DNA of 64,000 nt from SURF-28 sp034521465 (GCA_034521465.1 JAXHMN010000025.1:186001-250000), one strand, 5' to 3'; positions 8,593 to 17,459 are shown, counted from the stretch's first letter. The notes: generated by a model from the letters alone, not told the origin. Numbers and translations are program-made.

Positions 8593-10086
8593 ATGAAAGA
8601 CATCGACCGCATTATTAACCTTCACAAAAAGAAATCAACTTCAAAAGTTTTAAAATATGGCTCAACTGAAAAAATAGAGATAAAAGCCCTCCAACGCGTA
8701 TTAAACGACCTTGGTTTCGGTAGAGAATTAAAATGGGATAAATACAATGCGGATGGTTATTACGGCGATTGTACTCTAAAGGCGGTTGAAAATTTCTGCG
8801 ATTATAACAAGATAAGAGCAAGTGGAAAAAGTGTTTCCCTAAAAGCAGCAGAAAAGATAATTGAAAGATACGAATTGATCGATGAGTTGAAGATTTTAAA
8901 TGAAGCGCTCAAGCAAGGTGAGATCGAAACGCGAATCAAATTAAACGGACGCTATAAAACCGGAATCGCGGCAATGCAGACGCTGCTTGCAGAGCTTGGT
9001 TACAAAAGACAATTAAAATGGAACAAATACGGCGCCGACGGAGAATTCGGTAAAGCAACTACCTCTGCATTAAAAAAATATAGCGAAGACGAGGGTTACT
9101 TAGATTCCGGCGAAGCGTTAACGGAAAAATTAGCCGAATCAATAATTTCGAAATTCAAAAACTTTTATGGCTCGCAGTTTATGCGCGAGACAAACAAAAT
9201 TGCCGAACTAACGGAAACGATCAGCGGCAGAAATGTTATAATCAGCGATGGCAACAGCAGGTGGACATTCCGCAAATATAGACAAGGGCTTTTTACTTTT
9301 GGTAAAAATAGACCGAAAGATTTTATTGAGACTTATAAACCGACTCTAACGCATATGGGATTGAACTCATCTGCCATTAATGTAATGATCTCGGTATCGG
9401 AAAACGAAGGGAATCTTGATGCTGTTAATACTTGGGATAATGCATTTCTTTCTTTCGGAATGTATCAATGGACACTCGGTACAAGCACAAATCCTGGCGA
9501 ACTTCCCGCCCTTTTGAAAAAAATTAAGTTATCCAGCCCAACTTCGTTCGATCAATATTTTTTATCCAAAGAACTTGATGTTCACGAAGCAGATGACACA
9601 ACCGGTTATCTTTCGTTAAACGGTAGACGACTCGGTAATGCACACGACAAAGAAAAACTTAGAACGCACGAGTGGACGTTCAGATTTTGGAAAGCCGGGC
9701 AAGATGAAAAGATTCAAGCTATTCAAATTGAGCATGCATACAAAAGATTAAATCTGTTTTATAAATCAATTCACTACAGAGTTGATGAATTTTATATTTC
9801 AGACTTGGTCAAATCTGAATACGGAGTTGCTCTGCTTTTAGATAATCACGTAAACAGACCGGGATACTTAGTTGATACATTAAAGAAAACTCTTAATAGC
9901 GTTGACTTAGGTAACCCGAAAAATTGGGGAACGGAAGAAGAAAAGAAATTTTTGAAAGAGTATTTAGCGGTTCGTAAATCATTCGGGAAACATCCGATGA
10001 CTGATGCGGACGGAAGAGCTGCCGTAACCAAAAAGTTTGTGCGAAACAATATTATCTCCGATGAACGGGGAAGTTTCAGCGGTTAA
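8593..10086 (+). CDS. two-repeat peptidoglycan-binding-like protein with lysozyme-like region
   Basis: A 497-residue protein with no visible signal peptide. The N-terminal third holds two copies of a 70-residue helical domain (about residues 20-95 and 110-180), each with 'LKWxKYxADGxxG' followed by an ALK/LKA helix, resembling peptidoglycan-binding-1 modules. From about residue 270 a lysozyme-like segment appears (VSENEGNLDAVNTWDNAFLS and then FGMYQWTLG), with a candidate catalytic Glu in ENEGN and a glycine-rich substrate loop. A role in cell-wall cleavage or a phage/tail-like lytic function is inferred. The gene overlaps the convergent PD40 gene by 11 bp. The exact family is not certain. 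Confidence 0.6.
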   Translation: MKDIDRIINLHKKKSTSKVLKYGSTEKIEIKALQRVLNDLGFGRELKWDKYNADGYYGDCTLKAVENFCDYNKIRASGKSVSLKAAEKIIERYELIDELKILNEALKQGEIETRIKLNGRYKTGIAAMQTLLAELGYKRQLKWNKYGADGEFGKATTSALKKYSEDEGYLDSGEALTEKLAESIISKFKNFYGSQFMRETNKIAELTETISGRNVIISDGNSRWTFRKYRQGLFTFGKNRPKDFIETYKPTLTHMGLNSSAINVMISVSENEGNLDAVNTWDNAFLSFGMYQWTLGTSTNPGELPALLKKIKLSSPTSFDQYFLSKELDVHEADDTTGYLSLNGRRLGNAHDKEKLRTHEWTFRFWKAGQDEKIQAIQIEHAYKRLNLFYKSIHYRVDEFYISDLVKSEYGVALLLDNHVNRPGYLVDTLKKTLNSVDLGNPKNWGTEEEKKFLKEYLAVRKSFGKHPMTDADGRAAVTKKFVRNNIISDERGSFSG

Positions 10087-11083
10087 CATTGCTCAATGAA
10101 TCGATGGTTATCCAGTAAACTCTTGAAAGCCCTGCCTCGGGAATGTATGCGTGTTCAAATGGATCTCTCGTATCCAGCGCTTTCTCTTGATAAAAATATT
10201 TCTCGCTGGGATTACTTCTTGTAAAAAACAAAAATGAGCCGTCGTAAGAAATTCTTGGACAGTACTCATGATCGTTTGTGTTGATTTTTCCACCTAAATT
10301 AATTGGCTCACTCCAAGTGGCATCTATCAATTTTGAATAATAAATATCGCCGCTGCCGAATCCATCATTTCTATCCGAGCTGAAGAAAAGTTCATTCCCG
10401 TCTTTTGATATAGAGGGGTCAAAGTCACGCGCGTTGCTGTTAATCGGCTCGGGCAATCGTTCGGGTTGAGTGAATTTACCATCAACCAATTTTGATTTAT
10501 ATAAATCCCAGTAACCTTCTGCGCTTGATCGCGACGAAGCAAAATACAACTCCCCCTCTTCCGACAACGTTGGTGAAAACTCATCGTCATTTGAGTTCAC
10601 TTCTTCGAGAAAGAATGGCTCACCCCAAATCCCATTGTTTCTTTCAGAAAACCAAATGTTAAAATTGTAATAATTTTCGTCGGCAGTTCCTTTAATTGGT
10701 CTATCCGATGAAAAGAAAAGTTTTTGATTATCCGGGGATACAAATGGATCAGTGTAGTTGTGTCCGTCGATAAAAGAAAGAGGTCTCGGGTTAGTCCAGT
10801 TTTCATCTACTAATCTAGAGTAGAAAATTACCATCGAATCGTTATCAAGTGTAGTGCGGGTAAAATAGAATTCTTTACCGTCAGGCGAAAAGACAAGGTT
10901 CTGTAAGTGATAACTATCTTTAATCAATCCGGCTAAAAATAATTTTGCTTCACCGTAAGGAAAAGATTCACCTAGGTATTCGCCTCCGAGCTTTGTAATA
11001 TCCAGCGAAACTTCTTCCTCTTCCGATGAACATCCAAACATGAAAAACAACGCTATAAAAATTACTAATATTCTATTCATCAC
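10076..11083 (-). CDS. PD40 beta-propeller lipoprotein
   Basis: A lipoprotein (signal ending in FGCSS, Cys18) of 335 aa built of TolB/WD40-like PD40 blades: 'VFSPDGKEFYFTR', 'FVSPDNQKLFFSSDRP', 'PTLSEEGELYFASSR', 'PSISKDGNELFFSSDRN' and 'PRISYDGSFLFFTRSN', spaced about 45-50 residues apart. Such proteins are periplasmic or surface propellers, often with unknown partners. It is a paralogue of the adjacent upstream gene and overlaps it by 4 bp (ATGA), so the two are translationally coupled. No catalytic motif is seen. Confidence 0.8.
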   Translation of the reverse strand: MMNRILVIFIALFFMFGCSSEEEEVSLDITKLGGEYLGESFPYGEAKLFLAGLIKDSYHLQNLVFSPDGKEFYFTRTTLDNDSMVIFYSRLVDENWTNPRPLSFIDGHNYTDPFVSPDNQKLFFSSDRPIKGTADENYYNFNIWFSERNNGIWGEPFFLEEVNSNDDEFSPTLSEEGELYFASSRSSAEGYWDLYKSKLVDGKFTQPERLPEPINSNARDFDPSISKDGNELFFSSDRNDGFGSGDIYYSKLIDATWSEPINLGGKINTNDHEYCPRISYDGSFLFFTRSNPSEKYFYQEKALDTRDPFEHAYIPEAGLSRVYWITIDSLSNVNR

Positions 11084-12072
11084 CTTAATCTTTCAATTAC
11101 TTCTACACTTACCCAATAAATATCTCCCGAACCGTTATATGGATTGTTAAACTCTTCGACTAATCTTTCGTACGACATTTTTTGATCATAAATCCTGTCG
11201 TTAACTCTGTTGCTTGTAAAGAAAAGATATTTTCCATCGGGCGTTATGGACGGACAATATTCAAGTTTGTTCGTGTTAACTCCATCCCCTAAATTTTTTG
11301 GTCCGCTCCAAGTTCCGTCTTCTGCTTTAAAATTCACCCAGAGATCACCGCCACCAAAGCCATTGCCAAAACCGGTTGTTGTGTAAATCAAATAAGAACC
11401 GTCTTTTGAAATGAACGAGTTAAACTCGTCGTTTTCAGAATTTACTTTGTCACCGAGATTCTCCGGCTTTTGATATTCACCATCAACAAATTTCGATACA
11501 TAAATATCTTCTCTTCCAAATGAATCTTCTAAATTTGCGGTGAAATATAAATCGCCCGTTTCGGTCAATGTTGGATAAAATTCGTTTACTTCGGAATTAA
11601 CCGGTTCGCCGAGGTTTTGGGGTTCTCCCCATGACCCATCATCATTTTTCTCTACATACCAAATATCAAAATCTTTTGATGTGGTTCCTTCAACCGGTCT
11701 GTTTGATGCAAAGAATAATCTGCTTCCATCCAAAGCTATGAATGGTTCGATGTCATCGTAAACACCACTGAACGAAACAACTTTTGGAGTAGTCCATCTT
11801 TCGTTAACCATTTTCGTAACAACAATGGAACCGCGATCATTTTGCCAAATGGAAAAGTAAAACTCTTCACCGTCCGGTGAAAAGGCGGCATCTCTTTCAT
11901 TCATTCCGGTGGAAACGAATTTAAGTCCAAATACTTTTGCCGTTGTATCCGGTGGTGTTTCTCCTAGATATTCTCCTTTTAGATTCATCCCCCGGGTTGG
12001 TCGTTCGGGCACTTCTTTCGTGCAGCCGAAAAATAAAGCGATTATAAACATAAATGTTAAAAACTTTTTCAA
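11080..12072 (-). CDS. PD40 beta-propeller lipoprotein (paralogue)
   Basis: A 330-residue lipoprotein (signal ending in FFGC, Cys17) with the same PD40 blade pattern as its downstream neighbour: 'AFSPDGEEFYFSIW', 'FIALDGSRLFFASNRP', 'PTLTETGDLYFTANL', 'FISKDGSYLIYTT' and 'PSITPDGKYLFFTSNR'. Both proteins share an N-terminal 'LKGEYLGE/LGGEYLGES' segment after the lipobox, which points to tandem duplication. It starts 16 bp after the stop of the M1 peptidase and may be in one operon with it. Function unknown beyond the propeller fold. Confidence 0.8.
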   Translation of the reverse strand: MKKFLTFMFIIALFFGCTKEVPERPTRGMNLKGEYLGETPPDTTAKVFGLKFVSTGMNERDAAFSPDGEEFYFSIWQNDRGSIVVTKMVNERWTTPKVVSFSGVYDDIEPFIALDGSRLFFASNRPVEGTTSKDFDIWYVEKNDDGSWGEPQNLGEPVNSEVNEFYPTLTETGDLYFTANLEDSFGREDIYVSKFVDGEYQKPENLGDKVNSENDEFNSFISKDGSYLIYTTTGFGNGFGGGDLWVNFKAEDGTWSGPKNLGDGVNTNKLEYCPSITPDGKYLFFTSNRVNDRIYDQKMSYERLVEEFNNPYNGSGDIYWVSVEVIERLR

Positions 12073-12087
12073 TTTTCCTCTCCTTAA

Positions 12088-13735
12088 TTAAAATCCTCTT
12101 TTTGAATACTTTTCAATTTTCACTTTTTGTTTTGCTATCCAATTATTTGGATCGATCTTAGGTTCTATCATCGGATTAAACTTTACAGCCGTTTCGCCGT
12201 TTTTCATTTCAAGTGTTTTTATTTCGTTCCCGAGCTGTATTTCTACCGGCATTTCGAATATTGAATTATCCGGCATGTTCCATTTTAACCGGAGTTCATT
12301 TTCGTAATCTTTTTCTATTAATACAGCAGCCAGTTCCGGTAGTTTTGCGTTTTTTAAGTAAGCGTAAAATAGCCACTCTAAATTTTTGCCGGAAATTTTT
12401 TCGGCTTGTTGAATTAAATCTTCGGTTGTTACAAGTCTGCATTGCGAACCGTCGGTTGTTTTTTCAAGTTCTTCAGTAGGATAAGCCCATCGTCTTAATA
12501 TCTTCAAAGAAAACTTCATCACCTAGATAATAACGCAAAGTATGCACGAACCAGGCGCCTTTATAATAAATATCCGGGTGGTAGGCATCGTTTGAAGAGA
12601 CGCTGCCGTCGGGCAGAATTGGTTTTGTGTTCATCATTCTAAAAGTCTTCATATATTTTTTAAGACCTTCCAAACCATCCAGCTCTTCTGCATAAAGGGC
12701 TTGCATATAAGTTCCAATGCCTTCGTGAATCCAGAAGTCGCGCCAATCTTTAGCGGTAATTAAGTTGCCCCACCACTCATGTGCAAGTTCGTGGTGATGA
12801 AGCCAATCAAAACCAAACTCATTATTTTTATAACCGTTACCGTATGCAATAATTGTTTGATGTTCCATGCCCAGATAGGGCGTTTCTGCAATTCCGTATT
12901 TATCTGCTCTAAAGGGATATGGCCCGCAGTACTTTTCGTAAAATGAAAGATGATCTAAAAATTGTTCGGTGAAAATCTTTGCAGTATCATAGCTTTCGGG
13001 CAGGACATAAAATTCAACCGGGAATTTTTCGCCGGCAATGCTCGTAAATGTACGAGAGATTTTTTTGAATGGTGCGAGTGTAATGTTAACGTTATAATTA
13101 TTAATAGGATTTGAAGTAAACCAGTGGGTTGTTTTCCAACCTTCTTTGTTAATTTCTTCACTTAACATAACTCCGTTTGATGCACAAACCAAATTTGCTG
13201 GCGCAGTAATTTTTATTGAAACAGAATCAGGTTCATCGGATGGATGATCTTTGCATGGAAACCAGATATCAGCTCCTCCGCCTTGACAAGTCACACCAAC
13301 CCAATGAGAACTATCTGCGGTTTTTGCCCAAACAAAGCCGTCTTCCCAAGGAGCTCTTTGTGCTTCGCGAGGATGACCGCTATAGAATATTTTTGCGCTT
13401 AGTACATCACCCATATTTGTATTTTTTATATCTGTCTTAATCAACCCATCTTTGTGAATGAACTCAGATTCTTTTTCATTTATTAAAACTTTTTCAATAT
13501 TGAAAACTGTATCGAGATGCAAAACAAAAGAATTTGTTGGAGCTGTTATTTCTGCATTGATAAGAGTTGAGCCGGAAATAAATTTTTTGTCGGGGTTAAT
13601 TTTTAAGTCGATCTCGTAAAACTTAACATCGTATGCTGCTTGCTCGGGAAGAATCGGTCCGCCGGAGTCTTGATTACCAAATTGGGCAAAAATGGGAATC
13701 GAGATTATAAACAAGGCGGTAAATAATTTATTCAT
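12088..13735 (-). CDS. M1 family aminopeptidase, exported (one frameshift near 12502)
   Basis: Secreted zinc aminopeptidase of the M1 family. The signal peptide is MNKLFTALFIISIPIFAQ and the ATG at 13735 is used in preference to an upstream in-frame ATG that lies in repeat DNA. The gluzincin motif HELAH is followed 18 residues later by the zinc Glu (IHEG), and GMEHQTI carries the exopeptidase-type loop. The frame breaks near 12502: before it the protein reads GDEVFFE, and after removal of one G it continues ILRRWAYPTEELEKTT, which is exactly the family's sequence. The C-terminal 130 residues are therefore present in the next frame. Taken as one gene it encodes about 549 aa. Error or a recent mutation are both possible. 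Confidence 0.8.
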
Positions 13736-14051
13736 TTGATGGACGAGTTTGTTCGCAACTAAAATACTAAATCCTAATTTCGAAATCCTAAACAAATCCA
13801 AATGCTAACGATAAATCCAAAACAAAAGCTGTCGCATTCGAGTTTTATTTGTATTTAATTTGCTTGGAATTAGGTTTTCTGTAAATAATTTATTCATTTG
13901 ATGGACGAGTTTGTTCGCAACTAAAATACTAAATCCTAATTTCGAAATCCTAAACAAATCCAAATGTTTAAACGATAAATCCAAAACAAAAGCTGTCACA
14001 TTTCGAGTTTTATTATTTGTATTTAGAATTTGTTTAGGAATTAGGTTTTCT
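13719..14051. repeat. imperfect tandem copies of an inverted-repeat element
   Basis: Two direct copies (13719-13880, 162 bp; 13881-14051, 171 bp) fill the space between paaD and the M1 peptidase. Both contain the first codons of the peptidase (MNKLFT), so the duplicated unit spans from the peptidase start almost to the paaD stop. Within a copy the ends are inverted relatives: minus-strand CTAATTCCTAAACAAATTC at one end and ATTTGTTTAGGATTTCG at the other. The same end sequences flank the four-helix-bundle ORF at 16 kb. Copy 1 differs from copy 2 mainly by small deletions. Confidence 0.75.
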
Positions 14052-14066
14052 GATTTAGTGCTTTCT

Positions 14067-14552
14067 TTAGATGCACTTAAAATGCTCGAACGGCTGTTGG
14101 CATTCATTGCAATAGTGAAGCGATTTACATGCAGTTGATCCAAACTCTGATGTGAGTTTTGTGCCTTTCGAATTGCAGTAAGGACATTGAACGGGGTTGG
14201 TAATTAAATCATGATAAAATTCATCTTCCGCTTTTCCTTCGGGTGGAGCAATTCCGTATTCTTTTAGTTTTCTTTTTGCTTCATCGGTGAGCCAGTCTGT
14301 TGACCAAGCAGGATTATAAATTTTCTTAACCGAAACTTTTTCATATCCTTGTGCGTTAAGCTCGTTTATAATTTCATCTTCTATTGCCTTCATTGCCGGG
14401 CAGCCGGAGTAAGTCGGAGTGATCTTAACCAGCAATTCATCTTCATTGAATTTAACTTCTCGAACAATTCCCATTTCAACAATGTTGATTGCCGGTATTT
14501 CGGGATCGGGAATGTTTGTAAGTAATTCTATTATTGTTTTTGTGTCAGTCAT
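14067..14552 (-). CDS. paaD: phenylacetyl-CoA epoxidase subunit PaaD
   Basis: PaaD is a MIP18/SufT-like protein needed for maturation of the phenylacetyl-CoA epoxidase, probably in iron-sulfur cluster assembly of its reductase. The 161-residue product has the DUF59 core 'IPDPEIPAINIVEMGIVREV' and 'TYSGCPAM'. Its C-terminal zinc-ribbon-like tail has paired cysteines: CPYC, then TACKSLHYCNEC, ending HFKCI, as in PaaD of other bacteria. It is last in the paaABCD order. A 342-bp block of repeats separates it from paaC, so co-transcription depends on read-through of those hairpins. Confidence 0.9.
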   Translation of the reverse strand: MTDTKTIIELLTNIPDPEIPAINIVEMGIVREVKFNEDELLVKITPTYSGCPAMKAIEDEIINELNAQGYEKVSVKKIYNPAWSTDWLTDEAKRKLKEYGIAPPEGKAEDEFYHDLITNPVQCPYCNSKGTKLTSEFGSTACKSLHYCNECQQPFEHFKCI

Positions 14553-14584
14553 TGATTCAAGTCCATCCGCTGAAAATCACTTGC

Positions 14585-14637
14585 CCCGACATTTATGTCG
14601 GGATTGAAAATAAGAACAATATTTTGGGCTTTAGCCC
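14585..14637. repeat. short palindromic repeats (CCCGACAT and GGGCTTTAGCCC types)
   Basis: CCCGACAT at 14585-14592 pairs with ATGTCGGG at 14595-14602 over a 2-base loop. GGGCT at 14626-14630 pairs with AGCCC at 14633-14637. Both look like dispersed intergenic palindromes; they lie just upstream of paaD, beside the MITE-like element. Confidence 0.6.
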
Positions 14638-14689
14638 CATAGCCAATTTTAAAATGGGACTAAATTCCAAATAAGTTTTATGTTTTCCT

Positions 14690-14870
14690 CCGTCCACTGA
14701 AGAGTGTGTTGCGCAACTAATAAGCTAGGTCGTCACGGACCCGCGCCCGAGGCGGGCAAGCATTCCGTGACGAAAAAACTCTGTAACCTCAATAAACGAG
14801 CTTCCTCAGTCGAGGTATGGACCTCGACTGCCTAGTCAGCGACTTACGTAACACACTCTGAAGTGGACGG
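14690..14870. mobile_element. MITE-like element with terminal inverted repeats
   Basis: The left end CCGTCCACTGAAGAGTGTGT (14690-14709) matches the reverse complement of the right end (CCGTCCACTTCAGAGTGTGT, 14870-14851) at 18 of 20 positions. Inside are two further hairpins: GTCACGGA/TCCGTGAC near 14732-14771 and AGTCGAGGT/ACCTCGACT near 14808-14829. There is no ORF, and local base composition is more G+C-rich than the surroundings. The size and architecture suit a non-autonomous transposable element between paaC and paaD. I cannot identify a target-site duplication with confidence. Confidence 0.65.
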
Positions 14871-14894
14871 CAATTTATTTTATTGTTAAGATTT

Positions 14895-15668
14895 TCACCA
14901 CTTAGCGCCGGGATGCGAGCGTGCAACAATTTGCATCTCCGCCAATATGTGCCCGAGATGTTCTGTGTGATCTCCATTGCGTCCGGCTCTTAAACTCGTG
15001 TTTGGTTCTTCGGGTAATTTTAAAGTTGCTTCGGTAATAACCTTTTCAACTTCTTCATTCCATTGCACTTCAATTGCTTTCGCAGAAGGAACATAATTAT
15101 CTTTTATCAATTTTTCATCTACTTCATTTTCAAAGAAAAGTTCACCGGTAAATCTCCAAAGATCATCAACAGCATTTTGAATTTTTTTATGACTCTCTTC
15201 GGTGCCGTCACCCAATCTAAGCAACCAAGATTTACTGTGGCGTAAATGATACTTTGCTTCTTTCAAGGACTTAGCAGCAATTCCCGCCAAGTCTTCAAGT
15301 TTGCTTTTTGAAAGCTCTTCATAAAAAGGAACAGAAAAAACATCGACAAAAAATTGCCGGACTATTGTATATGCAAAATCAATGTTCGGCTGTTCAACTA
15401 ATTGTAAATTTTTGAATTCCGTTTCATCTCTGAAGTAAGCAAGATCGTCTTCGTTACGATTTTTATTTTCAACTTCTGCAGCTAATGATAAAAAGCCGTT
15501 CGCCTGCCCAACACAGTCAAGCGCAATGTTTGCAAGTGCAATGTCTTCTTCGAGTATTGGCGAATGTCCGCACCATTCTGAAAGCCGGTGCCCGAGGATC
15601 AACCGGTCATCGCCAAGTCGCAAAAGGTACTCAAATAACTCGTTTCTTATTTCACCATTAATTTCCAT
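14895..15668 (-). CDS. paaC: phenylacetyl-CoA epoxidase subunit PaaC
   Basis: PaaC is the structural, non-catalytic four-helix-bundle subunit that pairs with PaaA in the phenylacetyl-CoA mono-oxygenase. The 257-residue product shows 'LGDDRLILGHRLSEWCGHSPILEEDIALANIALD', 'YFRDETEFKNLQLVEQPN' and 'AKYHLRHSKSWLLRLGDGTEES', all family signatures, and ends in the typical HILAEMQ and HPGAKW. Length is normal. The start overlaps the paaB stop (TAATG), so translation is coupled. The downstream 342 bp hold repeats before paaD. Confidence 0.92.
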   Translation of the reverse strand: MEINGEIRNELFEYLLRLGDDRLILGHRLSEWCGHSPILEEDIALANIALDCVGQANGFLSLAAEVENKNRNEDDLAYFRDETEFKNLQLVEQPNIDFAYTIVRQFFVDVFSVPFYEELSKSKLEDLAGIAAKSLKEAKYHLRHSKSWLLRLGDGTEESHKKIQNAVDDLWRFTGELFFENEVDEKLIKDNYVPSAKAIEVQWNEEVEKVITEATLKLPEEPNTSLRAGRNGDHTEHLGHILAEMQIVARSHPGAKW

Positions 15669-15955
15669 TAAACATTCCTCACCCCTTTTGGAGTAGAATA
15701 AAATTGCGGGTGGCGATATGCTTTATCGTTGCCGGGATCGAAAAACGGTCCGTCATCCGAAGGACTTGACGCAACGATTGCATCCGCGGGAACAACCCAT
15801 AAACTGACCGCTTCACCGCGTCTAGTATAAACATCTCTTGCATTCTGCAATGCGGTTTCGGCATCAGCTGCGTGAACACTTCCGGCATGTTCATGCGGTC
15901 TGCCGGTTTTTGCTTGCGTAAACACTTCCCAAAGCTTTCCTTCATCACTCATCAT
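15668..15955 (-). CDS. paaB: phenylacetyl-CoA epoxidase subunit PaaB
   Basis: PaaB (95 aa) is the small bridging subunit of the phenylacetyl-CoA epoxidase. 'LWEVFTQAKTGRPHEHAGSVHAADAETAL' followed by 'ARDVYTRRGEAVSLWVVP' and 'DKAYRHPQFYSTPKGV' is diagnostic. Two adjacent ATGs (15955 and 15952) are equally usable. The stop overlaps the paaC start. The gene is split from paaA by a 429-bp insertion carrying an S23-like ORF, which is unusual for this tightly packed operon. Confidence 0.92.
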   Translation of the reverse strand: MMSDEGKLWEVFTQAKTGRPHEHAGSVHAADAETALQNARDVYTRRGEAVSLWVVPADAIVASSPSDDGPFFDPGNDKAYRHPQFYSTPKGVRNV

Positions 15956-15957
15956 TT

Positions 15958-16389
15958 TTAAATCCTAATTTCTAATTTCGAAATGCTAAACAAATTCTAA
16001 ATCCTAAATAGGAAATTCAAAACGTTTACTTTGATTTTTCTAAAATTGCTCCAAAGATTTTCATTAATTCTGTTCCTTCTTGAATAAGCCTGTCGCGTTC
16101 AACTTCTTGATCTTGATTGCACAATATTAAATTTAACCAGTAAATTGTTTCTTTTGATTCCTTCCGAGAAATTTTAATTCTCATCAAAAAATCTTTTTTT
16201 CCTAAAGCCTCGTTTGCTTCTCTATAATTTGCCCCGATTGAACCTGATGATCTAACACACTGCTTTATATCTTCATTATTGATTAAATCTTTTGGAACAT
16301 TTCTTAAATGTTTTCTTACATCTTTAGCGTATTTATCAAATCCGTTTCAATATTCTTTATTAGGTTTTATTGTTTGTTTAGGATTTAGA
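15958..16389. mobile_element. S23/IVS-like element with inverted-repeat ends in the paa operon
   Basis: The interval between paaA and paaB holds a four-helix-bundle (S23) reading frame flanked by A+T-rich ends that are inverted relatives. On the minus strand the left end reads CTAAATCCTAAACAAACAAT and the right end GGATTTAGAATTTGTTTAGC followed by ATTTCGAAATTAG. The left end supplies the paaA stop codon. The same ends occur without the ORF at 13719-14051. The layout (complementary ends enclosing an S23 ORF) is that of 23S rRNA intervening sequences, but here it lies between protein genes. Boundaries are approximate. Confidence 0.6.
16026..16346 (-). pseudogene. four-helix-bundle protein (23S rRNA IVS/S23 family), 5' end lost
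   Basis: The reading frame is open for 106 residues to a TAA at 16026-16028, but an in-frame TGA at 16347-16349 closes it upstream and no ATG, GTG or TTG is found near the expected start. The product is unmistakable family material: 'FDKYAKDVRKHLRN', 'VRSSGSIGANYREANEALGK', 'KDFLMRIKISRKESKET' and a terminal amphipathic helix. Only a handful of N-terminal residues would be missing. Given the single-base errors elsewhere in this window, it may be an intact gene with a sequencing error. The family's function is unknown; it was first seen in intervening sequences of 23S rRNA. Confidence 0.7.
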
Positions 16390-17328
16390 CATTAGCATTT
16401 AGTGCTTGCTTTTTCTCCGCATACGCTAAAGCAGCTTTTCTAACCCAAGCTCCATCCTCATGCGCTTTCCTTCTTGCGCGGAGTCTTTCTCTATTCATCG
16501 GTCCGTTGCCTTTAACGACTTTCCAAAACTCATCCCAATCGATTTCACCGAATTCCCATTGACCGGTTTCTTCATTGTACTTTAAATCCGGATCGGGAAT
16601 TGTTAAATCAACAGCTTTTGCCTGCGGAATTGTTAAATCAACAAACCGCTGACGAAGTTCATCGTTACTTTTGAGTTTAACTTTCCAGCGCATTAGTTCG
16701 GCTGAGTTGGGTGAATCTTTGTCCGGCGGTCCAAACATCATTAAAGTTGGCCACCACCAACGGTTAACTGCATCCTGCGCCATTTTCTTTTGTCCGGGAT
16801 GTACCGTTAGACAAGCGTCGCGATTATTTCATAGCCCTGCTTCTTATGAAAGTTTTCTTCTTTGCAAATTCTAACCATAGAGCGAGAGTAAGGTCCGTAT
16901 GAACTCTTTGCAAGCATCGTTTGGTTGACAATAGCAGCTCCGTCAACAAACCATCCGATTACCCCAATATCAGCCCAGGATAAAGTCGGATAGTTAAATA
17001 TACTAGAATACTTTGCTTTACCTTCAAGAAGTTGTTCGAGTAACTCGGCACGGTCACTGCCGAGAGTCTCGGTAGCGCTGTAAATGTAAAGTCCATGACC
17101 CGCTTCATCTTGAACTTTTGCTAGAAGTCCCATTTTTCTGCGCAGACTTGGTGCACGGGTAATCCAGTTTCCTTCTGGAAGCATTCCGACAACTTCGGAG
17201 TGCGCATGCTGGCTCATCATTCTGACAAGTTGTTTTCTATATCTTTCCGGCATCCAATCTTTTGGTTCGATAACTTCGCCGGCTTCTATTCTTTCTTCAA
17301 AATTTTTAAGCTGTTGTTCTTCGCTCAT
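16385..17328 (-). CDS. paaA: phenylacetyl-CoA epoxidase catalytic subunit PaaA (frame broken near 16800-16812)
   Basis: PaaA is the di-iron catalytic subunit that epoxidises the ring of phenylacetyl-CoA. Residues 1-173 contain 'VQDEAGHGLYIYSA' (Fe-ligand Glu and His) and 'CKEENFHKKQGYE' (second Glu...His pair). The frame then stops, and the C-terminal 132 residues (MAQDAVNRWWWPTLMMFGPPD, ending DGAWVRKAALAYAEK) continue in another frame. Dropping one base near 16812 and one near 16799 restores TLSNGTPGQKKMAQDAV, which fits the family, so the net change is +2. A strong GGGAGGA ribosome site precedes the start. It is the first gene of paaABCD; paaE (reductase) and paaK (ligase) are not in the window. 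Confidence 0.85.
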
Positions 17329-17459
17329 CTTATCCTCCCTTCTTAGGGGAATTAATATATGATATCTTTTTTAACGATTCAATGTTTTGTAAAGTTTCAG
17401 ACTGTTTGCATGGCATCTAAAATTTCGTTTGTCTGCGAAAATCAATTCTTTCTGTAACC

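Noticed and set aside
13805..14143. 112-residue ORF overlapping paaD and the M1 peptidase start
   Set aside because: It reads through the tandem repeat and its tail duplicates the peptidase N-terminus; this is repeat DNA, not a gene.
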